A DNA stretch of 64,000 nt from Polysphondylium violaceum. Taxonomy: Eukaryota > Evosea > Eumycetozoa > Dictyosteliales > Dictyosteliaceae. The position numbers and the translations under genes are program-made. The DNA lies in NCBI GenBank assembly GCA_000277445.1, contig AJWJ01000027.1:1-64000 (forward strand), in the 5' to 3' direction. The stretch's first letter is position 1; each line of letters starts with the position of its first letter. Below the pieces are notes generated by a model. That model ran no database searches. It saw only the letters and a list, made by a program, of their open reading frames with translations, and was not told where the DNA came from. Positions 54,224 to 64,000 of this stretch are shown piece after piece.

Positions 54224-56605
54224 ATGAATAGTTTATCATGGTCCGAAGAGAATGACACTGACACAACAATACTAAACAAGAACAAGAGTAATAGTAATAA
54301 TAATAGTAATATTAGTAATGTAAATTTGCTTGAAAAGATAAAAGATGTAATTTTAGATGAAGACTTGGTTTCAGATTATGATGATGATGATGATGACGAT
54401 CCACCACATAAATATCAATCTGATGACGATGATGAAGATGATTATATAGACCAAGATATTGAAGATCAAGATTGCATTCAAGGTGATCATTCATCTGTTG
54501 AAAAAGATGATGAATATATTTTATCTGATGATCAATTAGATGACGATGAAGATCAATTAGAAGAGGAGGAAGAAGAGGATTTTTCACCACCTCAGAGCCA
54601 AGATGAAGAGGAAGAGCAAGAAGAACAAGAACAAGAACCCACCACAAAACAAGAATGTACACAGGAAAAAAGCGATAAAGAGGAGCCAGCCTATTTAGAA
54701 CATGAATGGGTATTTTATTATGATGATAGTGTTCCAAAAGGTCAAACATGTGATGATTATCAGTCGCACATTAAAAATTTAGGTTCTTTTAATAGTATTC
54801 AGGTAAGTTGTTGTTTGTGTTTTAGTTTTTTTCATACCTTTACTCAAAGTATATTAATATTTTAATTTATATAGGGATTTTGGGGATATTGGAATAATAT
54901 TGTTGATCCATGTTTATTTCCAGATGGTGGAAATTTAAGACTCTTTAAAAAAGGTATTGCCCCTGCTTGGGAAGATCCAGCAAACTCATCGGGTGGCAAA
55001 TGGACATTCTCTTGTTATAAAGATCAATCTCAACAAATTGCTTTAAAGACAATACTATCACTTATTGGTGAACAACTTGATCATTCTATAGATATTGTAA
55101 TTATTATTAATTGTATTAATTATTATCTTATATTCATTATATTAACTTTATATATAAAGTGTGGATTTGTTTTATCTGTAAGATCAACAAGACATATAAT
55201 TAGTGTTTGGAATAAATCTGGTGATAACCAAGAGATTATTGATCAAACATCTGAACAACTTTCAAATTTTATATATGGGAAACCATTCAAATACTATCAA
55301 CACAAACAACAACAATTATCAAATGTACCAAATAGTCCACCAATAACACCAATTAAAAGAGAATATTCTTCCCCTAGATTACCACCTTCGCCTAAATCAC
55401 CATATATGAGCAACAACAACAACAACAACAATAGTAATGATAATAGAAAAGAGACATTTAAACATAAAAAGAGTCAATCAACTTCCTCAATATTTAATAG
55501 TCCAAATCATCAATATTCACCAGTACCTATTAAATCATCTTCAATAGATTTTAATACAACCAACAACAATAATAGCCAACGTACAATTTCATTTACAAAC
55601 AATAACAATTCTTCAGATTTATTGCCACTTCCACCTAAATCACCAAAGCCAACTTATCATCAAAAAAGAGATAGTAGAGATAATAATAGTAGAGATAATA
55701 ATCATAATAGTACACATAAACCACTTGCCAAAAGTAATAGTGGTAGTTGTATATCAAATACCAAGCCACCAATGAGCCCAGCTACAAGTGTTGAGAATAT
55801 TAGTTCTTTATTAAAGACAGAGGAAAAAGCTCTACTTGAAAGCAAAGTACGTGATATAATAATGAAAAAGGATGTCGTTGTTGAAAAGGATGCTAAGCAT
55901 ATTGTTGTTGAAAAACAAAATACTGTAATTGTTGCTTCTGCATCAATTACAGTAAAACAACCACCAGTAGACGACAATGAAAGATGTATGACTCAAAAAG
56001 AAGAAGTAGTACTTCCTGTAGAATTAAATGAAATTAAAAAGCAACAACAACAAGTTGAAACTTGCGAAGCTGTGAAACAACAACATCAAGAAAAGGAATT
56101 GATTACTCTAACAGAAAATGTTGCATTTGTTGGATACAATGAAGAAAGACTCGTAGTCGAACCAGATGGCGACAAAAACTGTAACACCAACAATAGTAGT
56201 GGATCCGAGTCATCGTCATCATCGATTCCATTTACAAACGATGACTCTGTTGTTGAAAATAATTCAGAGATATCAGACTACCAAACTGATGAATCATCAG
56301 TTTCCATTCGTCAAAAATCCAAAAAGAAAAAGAATAACAATTCTAAAAAATCAAGCACTCAATCAACATCGTCAAAGACTAATCACAAAAAGATTAATCA
56401 TAAAAACAACAGTAATAGTAGTAAAAACCACCATCAACAAACACATAATAGTAGAGTTGGAAATGGTCGTCTTGGAATGTCGTCAAATGTAATGGGTCAC
56501 AATCAGTCAAAATCTTCTTATTTTTATTTTTGTAGAGACCATCTTGTTGTGTTTTTAATGTTATTTTCCATCATTTTACTGACAATTATTTTACAAAATT
56601 TTTAA
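54224..56605 (+). CDS. 4EHP-like (class II eIF4E) cap-binding protein with C-terminal membrane anchor
   Basis: Three exons (54224-54802, 54875-55096, 55160-56605), 748 aa, all phase 0. An acidic D/E/Q-rich N-terminus (about 150 residues) precedes an eIF4E fold: LEHEWVFYYDDSVPKGQ, FNSIQGFWGYWNNI, LRLFKKGIAPAWEDPAN, GGKWTFSC, LLSLIGEQL-type helix (LSLIGEQLDHS) and CGFVLSVRSTRHIISVWNK. The cap-contacting Trp of PAWED is present. The first cap Trp of eIF4E appears replaced near TCDDYQSHI, which fits the 4EHP branch (translation repressors) rather than true eIF4E. Beyond it lies a long disordered Ser/Asn/Pro tail with SP motifs. The last 25 residues (CRDHLVVFLMLFSIILLTII) form a hydrophobic helix, a likely tail anchor. 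Cap-binding proteins are normally soluble. Confidence 0.82.
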
Positions 56606-56907
56606 AATAATTACACACATTGAATAAATTCTATATATACTTTTTTTTTTAAAATTTAAATTTAACCTTAGTTTATCACTCTATTATTCTTTGTGTTTTA
56701 TTTTTTCCGACCAAAAGGTTTTTTTGCGTCATCCCCAGGAAAGATATTTTTTTTTTCAATTTTTCAAAAAAACTCACATTATAATTTTTTGCTAACTAAT
56801 TTTGTGACCGAATACATCATCCAGTTTGATTAATTAGTCGTAGTTATATACCATATACCATATATACATACTATATATGTATGTGTATGTATAGGTCAAC
56901 ATAAGTA
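56606..56907. other. Intergenic region upstream of the C2/TPR/PH gene
   Basis: About 300 bp between two co-oriented genes. AT-rich with a patch at 56700-56745 of higher GC. It contains the ATATACCATATACCATATATACATACTATATATG repeat region near 56849-56880. No gene seen. Confidence 0.55.
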
Positions 56908-59691
56908 ATGGAGGTTCAAGGAAAATTATTTATCACTGGTACATATATTATATTGGTTATTTATATATAAATAAAAGATAGAGAGGATACTAATTGTCTA
57001 TTAACTACAACTATAGTTATTCAAGCACAAAACTTGACAGTTAAGCAAGAGAAAACAACAGCAGCAGGTGAAATAGTAGGCGCTATATTAGATCCCTTTT
57101 CATCAAATTTTTTACAATCAATAGAAAAGTTACAAAACTTTTCAAATACACATGTATTACCAATATTTACAGTACCGGGCGCAATCATTGGTGATGTTGC
57201 ATCAGCTATTGGTATAAAGTCAAATGAAGGTGCAAAGGATTCTACAGCAGCAGATTCTACAGCAGAATCAGATGGTGTCATTTGTTCAGTGACGATGGAC
57301 GATCAGGAATTCAAAACTACACCTGCAACAAACGTAGTTGAACCTAAATGGGATCAACCACATTCATTCAATATCACCAGTCCCTATGCTGAATTTAATT
57401 TCTCTGTGACATTGACCAGTAGCAAGGGTGAGTCTTTTCTCATTGGTTCATCGAAAATGAACTTGCTCGAGGAACCACATCTCTGGGAGCAGAAGCCAAT
57501 TGCAAAGTGGATCAATTTAACAAAGACAACCAACAATAATAATACCAATGGTGATTATGAGTATTCAGAGGATGAGATTGTAGGTCGTGTGGAAATTCAA
57601 TTACAATACAAGTTTAGAAACGTATGGGATTGTATTTATTGTGGAAAGATGCTTTTGATAGAGAAAAAGTATGAGCAAGCTTTGGAACACTTGAATGAAG
57701 CCATTCAAAGATACCCTACCGACCCCAAGTTGTATTCGTTGATTATCGATTGTAACATTGGGCTCAAACAATTTGGAAAGGCTATCGAGGCTGCAAAGCT
57801 GTTTATCAAACATGACAACACATTTGAGGCTAATCTAAAGACTGGTATTGTGTTGATGGAGGCTGGTCAATTGGATAGAGTACAGGCATTCATTGACAGA
57901 GCCATTCAAATCAATGGTGGAGAGAATGAAAAGATACAGTATCAACAATTGGTCCTCAATCAACGTCTGGAAATCAATAATGTAAATAAATTAGTAGAGG
58001 CAGCCTATGAAGACTTTGGTAAAGGTGAGTTCTCCAATGCCATCGCATCATTGACCAAGGCCATCGAGCTCAATTCCCACAGTCCAATACTATACCAATT
58101 GAGAGCCTTGTGCAGCATGGGTGCAAGAAATATTCCCAAGGCTTTGGAGGACATTGAAAAGATATTGGAAATCGATCACAATTGGCCCAAAAAGGACTAT
58201 CAACTTGCCGACCACATATCCAAGGACGGCCAAATCAATGTGATGGCCAAGAAACGTTGGTTTGCATTGAAATCAAATTTCTTGTTTTACTACAAAGACG
58301 AGAATGAAATCAAGCCTCAAGGTACCATTTGTTTGATTGATTTTGGTTGTGCACCCAAGCCCAATCAGAAATCCAAATTCCAAGTGCAGACCAAAGACAG
58401 AGCATACTATTTGAAATTCATAGACAATCCCACCGCCTATGATCAATGGGTCACTACATTGACTAAGCTCTCCAAGACCAAGTTAAGGTTACCCCTATTG
58501 AAATCCTCGTTGGACCAAATCATTTGGAAGAATGTATTGAATACGACAAAGAAGGAGCAAAAAACCACATTCCTCTTGCCAGACGTAATGTTGTTGCCCG
58601 AACAAATCTTTGTTGGCTCTGGAAAGTTTGCATTCTCTATTGGTGACAAGATTAAATCAAAGCTTACCAGTATCAATCAATCGGAATGCCAAATGACTGG
58701 ATGGCTCTACAAGGTGGGCCAATTGAACAAAGAGTGGCAAAAGAGATATTTCTTTATCTCTGGCTCCAATTTATATTATGCCAAAATCAAAGAGCCAGAA
58801 GACAAAGCCCCATCCATTACTCCCACCGGTACTTTGCCGTTGGAGAAGGCAAAGATTGATCCTACACCACAGAGCACCAATAAAGCCAATGCTTTTGAGG
58901 TCGTAACAACTCTCAGAAGAACAATGGTCCTTGCCACCGACACTCAAGAGCAAAAGGACGCTTGGATGAAGGCTATTGCCATTGCCAGTGGTATTCAAAT
59001 CGTTGAAAAAGAAGTACAAATCGAGGCTTTACCAAGTTCTCAAGCATTGTTGAATAGTAGATCAAGAAGAATAAAGTCACTTAGAGCCGTACCCAATGAG
59101 AATGATACTAATGGTGGTGCTGGTGGTAAATCATCTACTGATGGTGGTCCCAATATGGATGACAATCTAAATAGCAGTAGCAGTGGCGCTCGTGGATCAA
59201 TTAGAATATCAAGCAATGCAGTGGCACCAGTCATTAAACCAGAGTCACCCATTCCAAACAAAAAGATTACAAACACTGATGTATCCTACTCAGAGAGTAA
59301 ATATTTTACCAAATTTAATTTACCCGTGGCAACTACCGTTTCTCAACCTATCATTTCATCAAAATCAAAACCAACCTCTTCCTCTTCTACCACACCGGGT
59401 GTAACATTAAACTTTGAAAACACAGATCTCGATGCCGATATGCTTAGTTCTGATGATAATAATAGTACCTTGGGTAGTAACAACAACAACAATAATTCAA
59501 GTCAAAATTTAACTAAAACTAATAATGTAACCAATAGCAGTAATATTAAAATTACCACCTATGAAGAAGACGATGATGACTATTCAAAAGATAGTCATAA
59601 AAAAGGATTACTTTCTGGTAAATCAAAATCTGTAAATGACGATGATTATACCACTGACAAAGAAAGATGTTGTAAATGTTCAATTCAATAA
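56908..59691 (+). CDS. C2-TPR-PH-PH domain protein with C-terminal CaaX box
   Basis: Two exons (56908-56938 and 57017-59691), 901 aa. The 31-nt first exon completes MEVQGKLFITVIQAQNLTV, the first strand of a C2-like domain (about 1-180), which has a long insert and then SVTMDDQEFKTTPATN and EFNFSVTLTSSKG. TPR-like repeats span about 195-390 (YEQALEHLNEAIQRYPTDP, FSNAIASLTKAIELNSHSP). One PH domain (about 395-485) includes KKRWFALKSNFLFYYKDE; a second (about 565-675) includes MTGWLYKVGQLNKEWQKRYFF. A Ser/Asn-rich tail ends CCKCSIQ, whose final CSIQ fits a CaaX prenylation box (Gln favours farnesylation), with adjacent cysteines available for palmitoylation. It is probably a peripheral membrane scaffold for phosphoinositide signalling. 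Confidence 0.82.
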
Positions 59692-59890
59692 TAGTATTAT
59701 TAACACCACATAATATATAAATAAACAACCTATTTAATTCTAGGGATAGGGAATTCCTATTTCAATACCATTTATTGCATTCCTCATACTTTGTTGACAC
59801 CAAAGTCGTTTTTTCGAAAAATTTAAATTTTTTCTCCCGCCTTTTATATTCAAAAAAAAAAAATTAACATTATGAAACAAATAATTAAAC

Positions 59891-61024
59891 ATGACACATA
59901 ATCAAAAAGATGACATTGTTCTTTGTAGAAATGATCCTAGTACACGTAGTCTAGCATTGGGTGAACTGTTCAAAGATGTTTCGTCAAGTTTAAATAATAG
60001 TAATAATAGTAATAGTAATAGTAATTTACCATCAATACTTTTAAAGATGATTCAAGGACAATTAGACGATATAGTTAATAAACCAAATAATGAAAATTTA
60101 TTATTAGAAATCGATTGGTTTAGAGATATACTGTTAAAGTCATTTACATACTTTACAACAGATACGAAGGATAAGAAATCAAAAAAGTTATTTTTATCCT
60201 CTTTAGTAAAATCAACATTTAAATCTATCGACGATATTAGATTAAAATATAAAAGTAATTCAATAATAAATAGTAATAACAATATCACACCAGATAATAG
60301 TAGTAATAATAATAATAATAATGAAAAGAATAATAGCCAAGGTATTATGAATAATAGTCAGAATAAAAAACTAATTGATTATGAATTACAGGTTATCTTA
60401 AGATTAGAGTATATGATATATTTATTTCAATCATCAATAGCATTTAAAAAAAGTAATAATAGTAATAGTAATAGTAATAATAATAGTAATAATATATATG
60501 ATAAAGAATATTGTAATAGTTTATTAAGTACACCATTGATTAATGCAATTGTATCATTGCTTCAAGACATTAGTTTTATATTAGATTCTAGGAATAGTGG
60601 AAATTTTGTAGATTTTTTAGATACAGTGTTGGTTTATAAATACTTGCATTCACTACCATACACTTTATCAAAGATTTATAAACTACTAGAGATCTCAAAA
60701 CCACATTCACTAAAACAATATTTAAAACAAATTAATAAACAACCAACACCAACAAAACTAAATAACAACAACAATGTTAATGAAAAAAAGAAATCAATTC
60801 CAATGACACCTATAGAAAATGGTGATGAAAATGATAATACAAGTAAAAAACAAAAATTGGATTCCAAATCGACAACCACAACCAGCACACCAACACCTAC
60901 ACCAGAACAAGAGGCCCAAAGTCTATTGGGAATAAAAAGAGTAAATGCAAGAAGATTAGGTCACTTTAATATGAATTTATCTGATCCAAAAGCATTTAAA
61001 ACATTTAAAACAACAACAAATTAA
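59891..61024 (+). CDS. Asn-rich nuclear-type protein of unknown function
   Basis: Single exon, 377 aa. Ordered parts alternate with Asn/Ser runs. The N-terminal part has LALGELFKDVSSSL and KMIQGQLDDIVN; the middle reads YELQVILRLEYMIYLFQSSIAF, LINAIVSLLQDISFIL and LDTVLVYKYLHSLPYTLSKIY, all long helices. A Thr/Pro-rich linker comes next, and the C-terminus is a distinct motif, LLGIKRVNARRLGHFNMNLS. The combination of helices plus a basic R-rich motif suggests a chromatin or replication factor, but I cannot name the family. The gene stands alone between the C2/TPR/PH gene and the ParB-like gene. The start is the first ATG after a stop-rich leader. Confidence 0.65.
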   Translation: MTHNQKDDIVLCRNDPSTRSLALGELFKDVSSSLNNSNNSNSNSNLPSILLKMIQGQLDDIVNKPNNENLLLEIDWFRDILLKSFTYFTTDTKDKKSKKLFLSSLVKSTFKSIDDIRLKYKSNSIINSNNNITPDNSSNNNNNNEKNNSQGIMNNSQNKKLIDYELQVILRLEYMIYLFQSSIAFKKSNNSNSNSNNNSNNIYDKEYCNSLLSTPLINAIVSLLQDISFILDSRNSGNFVDFLDTVLVYKYLHSLPYTLSKIYKLLEISKPHSLKQYLKQINKQPTPTKLNNNNNVNEKKKSIPMTPIENGDENDNTSKKQKLDSKSTTTTSTPTPTPEQEAQSLLGIKRVNARRLGHFNMNLSDPKAFKTFKTTTN

Positions 61025-61142
61025 ATAATTTAACAATTAATAAATTATATCCATCTGTCAATATATTTACAAATAAAAATATTTAAATATTGTTTTATTA
61101 CAATCAAACAACTATTACTACTACTACTACTATTATATTATA

Positions 61143-61960
61143 TTAATTATTATAACCTGGAAGATTTTCAGCATCTTTATGTTTGGCCAATTTCATTGAT
61201 TTATCAATGATGATATCAAAATGTTCTTTTTCCATTTTATGATGGTCTTTCCAACATGATCTAAAATAGTTTGCCCATTGAAATTCTGCATAGGGAATAA
61301 AGGTTTTTTTAAATCCACCTTGAATTTTAACAATAGCTGCAATACTTCTAAATATATCATCTTGTAATTTTGAAATTGTATTTGGAATTTCCTAAATATA
61401 GATTAGTTAGAATCATCATACATACAGCAATATGGAAAGAGAAGCAATAAAATACTACATACACTAAAAGCGACTCTATTACCATTCTTATCATAAGGAT
61501 GCACCCATTTCTTTTCATCCATGACTTTCCAAAATTCATCTTGAGATTCAATGTCAGAGAGATCAGAGACTACCTTAACCATAACGACTGGCTTATCGGG
61601 TGTACTCTTTCCATTGGGTGATTTTGAAATGTCATCTTCATAGATTGGTATGTCTTTAAAGAAATCGTCACCTAATTCAACCAATGCTCTGCACATGTGG
61701 TGATTGTCGATTAAATAGACATCTTGGTTTCTAGTTACGACGGGTGCTGGGTGTGATTTTATAAATTCAGATACCTTTCTCTTTCCGTCGGCTTGTTGTT
61801 TAAGTGATTTCATCTCTGATACTTTTCTATTTACGTGATCCATGCCCACTGCACATTGGGTGGGTTTGAGTGTCTCAACTTCATATATCATATTTTTATT
61901 TGACATTCTACTTGTAATTGTAGTATAATAGTGTTTAATTGTTTGAGGTAGTTTGTTCAT
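61143..61960 (-). CDS. ParB-like domain protein of bacterial type
   Basis: Two exons (61463-61960 and 61143-61391), 248 aa, with a 71-nt intron in phase 0. After a basic N-terminus (MNKLPQTIKHYYTTITSR) the protein reads YEVETLKPTQCAVGMDHVNRK, PAPVVTRNQDVYLIDNHHM and CRALVELGDDF. These are the hallmark sequences of a bacterial ParB-like family with a DxHH-type active-site region. It continues HPYDKNGNRVAFS, and past the splice PYAEFQWANYFRSCWKDHHK. ParB-like folds bind or hydrolyse nucleotides and sometimes act on DNA; the cellular role here is unknown. The start could instead be 61906 (MSNKNMIYEV), which matches the family's usual start; the longer form would add a mitochondrial-type presequence. 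It converges on the Asn-rich gene, with 118 bp between the stops. Confidence 0.78.
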
Positions 61961-64000
61961 ACAATATAAATAAATGAAAACACCATTCAATTAATAAAAT
62001 ATGAAAAAAAAAAAAAAAAAAAAAAGAAAAAAAGAATATTTTATTCCCAAAAATATTTATAATATTTTTACACCACCAAAAACAAAACAGATAAATGATG
62101 ATGATTAATATCTATTTTTATTTTATATATGATACAGTTTTGGTGGAATAAAAAAAGGATCAAATTGAAATTTAAACTAAATTCGTGTTTAAATATGTGA
62201 CACCTCTCTTTCAACACACATAATTAACACTTTTACAACACACACCCAGAGTATCATATTTACTTTTATAAGCAATAGTACGGATTTAATCTGAAATTCT
62301 AAAAATGCTCTATGTTTAAAGTTTTTTAGAATCCTCAAATCGGAAAGTTGGTATTTTTGTGTTGTGGTTGTGGTTTACATACTACTCTTATAATACATTA
62401 CCCCACACACCAACCCCCACACAACCAATCGATTTTGAATATAAATTTATTTTTGGTGCATAACAAATATATATATATTCAACACACCCTCTCACACATT
62501 CCCACTATTTTACATTTGCATTTGAATACCACACCCACAACCACAACTTTGATTTTTAAAGTTTTTCCTGATATTAAATGTAAAAACAAGACATAAAACA
62601 AAAAAAATTAAAAAAACAAAAAACAAAAAATCACTTTATATAAACAAAGTTTTATAATAACTATTTTTAAGGACAACAATAATAATAATAATAATTTTAT
62701 TATAGTAGAGTGTGCGTGTGTTTTCTCATCTGGTTGAATATTTAAATTTATATCTGTTTCTTAGCTGTGGTCTTTTTTGTCTCTAGTTTAAATTATTATT
62801 ATTATTTTAGGCTTGTTTAGTGGTAAACATTTTCATATCCCCATATTCAAAAAGGTAATTTTAATTATTCATTTAATTTTGTGTAAAAGTATATATATAT
62901 ATATATAAAATTATTGTCTTTTATGGTCACTATATAATGTGTTTTTTATCACAATTAAACAAAGAAACACTCAGTCTTCTTTATTATTTTTGGTACTAGT
63001 ATGGTAGTTAAACAATTTTAACTCTTTACCCACACTACCATATTAATATGTACCTCACCAATATCACCCAGTCTTTGTTTAAAATTTTTTACCTACCATT
63101 TATTTCCAAAATAAAACTTTCATTCTCACCCATCTTCCCCCACTCTACCACACCACTACAAACACCAGTTGTTTTTCATTTTTTTTTTCCATTCTCTAGG
63201 TCACACACATAAAATGTGTCTCACAACAAACTCACAATAGTAGCAACTACCAACCCCCCACTTTTCAACTTTTTTATCACACATAAAACAACAGAACATC
63301 ATTTTGATCAAATTTAATTATATTATTATTTTATTTTTTTTACCGCACGCCAACACCCACCCTATTGAAATCTATTTATATCACAACAAACAAAATTGTA
63401 AATGATCTGATCCATTGTTATTTTTTTTTTATCTTTTATATTATCATATCATATATACATTACGCACATTAAGTATATTTGAAAATAATAATATTTGTTA
63501 CACAATATACAATCAGCATCAACATCATTATTATCATCACAATAACAATCACAATTAATTGTAAGCTGAAAATCTTGTAAAGCCATAGATAAGAGTCTTT
63601 TTTTTCTATATACGCTTGCATAAAAAAAAAAAACAACACTACCCCCCCAATAATAGTAAATAGATTAAAACATTGATGTATTTTCGTGGTTATGGATTTA
63701 TAAATATAGCAAAAACATATATAACAATATATTTATATGTATATTGATCTACTTTTTTTATATAAAGTGGGTTGTGTTATTATAAGCATAAACAAAACAT
63801 TTATTTTTTTATCAATCACTAAACACATATATGAATATGAACTGACACCACAATAAACAATCATTTATATATTACCAATACGACACACCTCTCGCACATA
63901 TTTTTACTCACTCACACAATACAACAATTGTTAATCATTACCCATATAATATTATATTACATATATTAATATATTTTCACTCTTCTTTTAATTATTTTAT
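61961..64000. other. 2-kb AT-rich region to the right edge
   Basis: Contains the ParB-like gene promoter (A-runs at about 62004-62030) and then strongly AT-rich sequence with C/A-rich stretches (62380-62540, 63050-63400) resembling the leader of a + strand gene beyond the window. An (AT)n run sits at 62891-62907. Short open frames are not convincing. No RNA gene recognised. Confidence 0.55.

Noticed and set aside
62348-62596. 82-codon frame near the right edge
   Set aside because: His/Thr/Leu-rich translation of a C/A-rich leader; no coding signature.
1-64000. LTR elements, DNA transposons, other mobile elements and tRNA genes
   Set aside because: I looked for terminal repeats, reverse transcriptase, integrase and transposase motifs and for tRNA A/B boxes and found none that could be supported; the longest repeats are the paralogous host genes.

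Overview
The window looks like nuclear DNA of a dictyostelid social amoeba. The evidence is very AT-rich intergenic DNA, short GT-AG introns with strong GTAAGT or GTATGT donors, Asn/Gln/Ser/Asp runs inside proteins, and several dictyostelid-style families (large single-exon LRR and ankyrin-repeat proteins, GT10 and GT49 glycosyltransferases). Coding regions use many C- or G-ending codons, so Dictyostelium discoideum itself is unlikely. A group 1 or 2 species such as Cavenderia or Heterostelium fits better, but I cannot settle the species. I found 34 protein genes or gene parts. I saw no tRNA, rRNA, CRISPR, or recognisable transposon or virus-derived element.

Layout. 1-9 kb: the 3' end of an Asn/Gln-rich gene, malic enzyme (-), an LSM10-like Sm protein (+), an Acl4-like TPR ribosome-assembly factor (-) and a GT49/LARGE-like glycosyltransferase (-). 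9.5-18.8 kb: a ZNHIT2-like HIT zinc finger protein (-), a 12-repeat F-box/LRR protein (+), a heptad-repeat protein (-), a small possibly mitochondrial protein (+), a PIG3-like quinone oxidoreductase (+) and a MIC26/27-like membrane protein (-). 19-33 kb: a same-strand block of single-exon genes. It holds five tandem paralogues of an F-box-like/LRR family, one ankyrin-repeat protein and one further LRR protein, and it looks like a lineage-specific expansion. 33.5-40 kb: a UspA-type stress protein, a seven-pass TOM1-like membrane protein and a GT10 fucosyltransferase fused to a LamG-like domain (all -). 40-52.5 kb: a P4-ATPase flippase (+), then BCS1, a longin-plus-roadblock protein, a NagB/PIG-L fusion, a GNAT acetyltransferase and ribosomal protein S5 (all -). 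54-62 kb: a 4EHP-like cap-binding protein with a predicted C-terminal membrane anchor (+), a C2/TPR/PH/PH protein ending in a CaaX box (+), an unknown Asn-rich protein (+) and a bacterial-type ParB-like protein (-). The last 2 kb is AT-rich non-coding DNA.

How the genes fit together. This is mostly an ordinary eukaryotic neighbourhood with no operon logic. There are loose themes: RNP and ribosome assembly (LSM10, ZNHIT2, Acl4, RPS5), membranes and trafficking (P4-ATPase, PH/C2 protein, longin-roadblock, TOM1-like), and Golgi glycosylation (GT49, GT10).

The most interesting items are the F-box-like/LRR array with duplicated upstream blocks, the tail-anchored 4EHP, the CaaX-ended C2/TPR/PH protein, the NagB/PIG-L fusion that lacks the usual catalytic histidine segment, the longin-roadblock fusion, and a 124-nt GC-richer intergenic segment at 4284-4407 that can fold into nested stems. 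Intron boundaries were placed by hand from GT/AG, reading phase and family conservation. All function calls rest on motif recognition without database searches.
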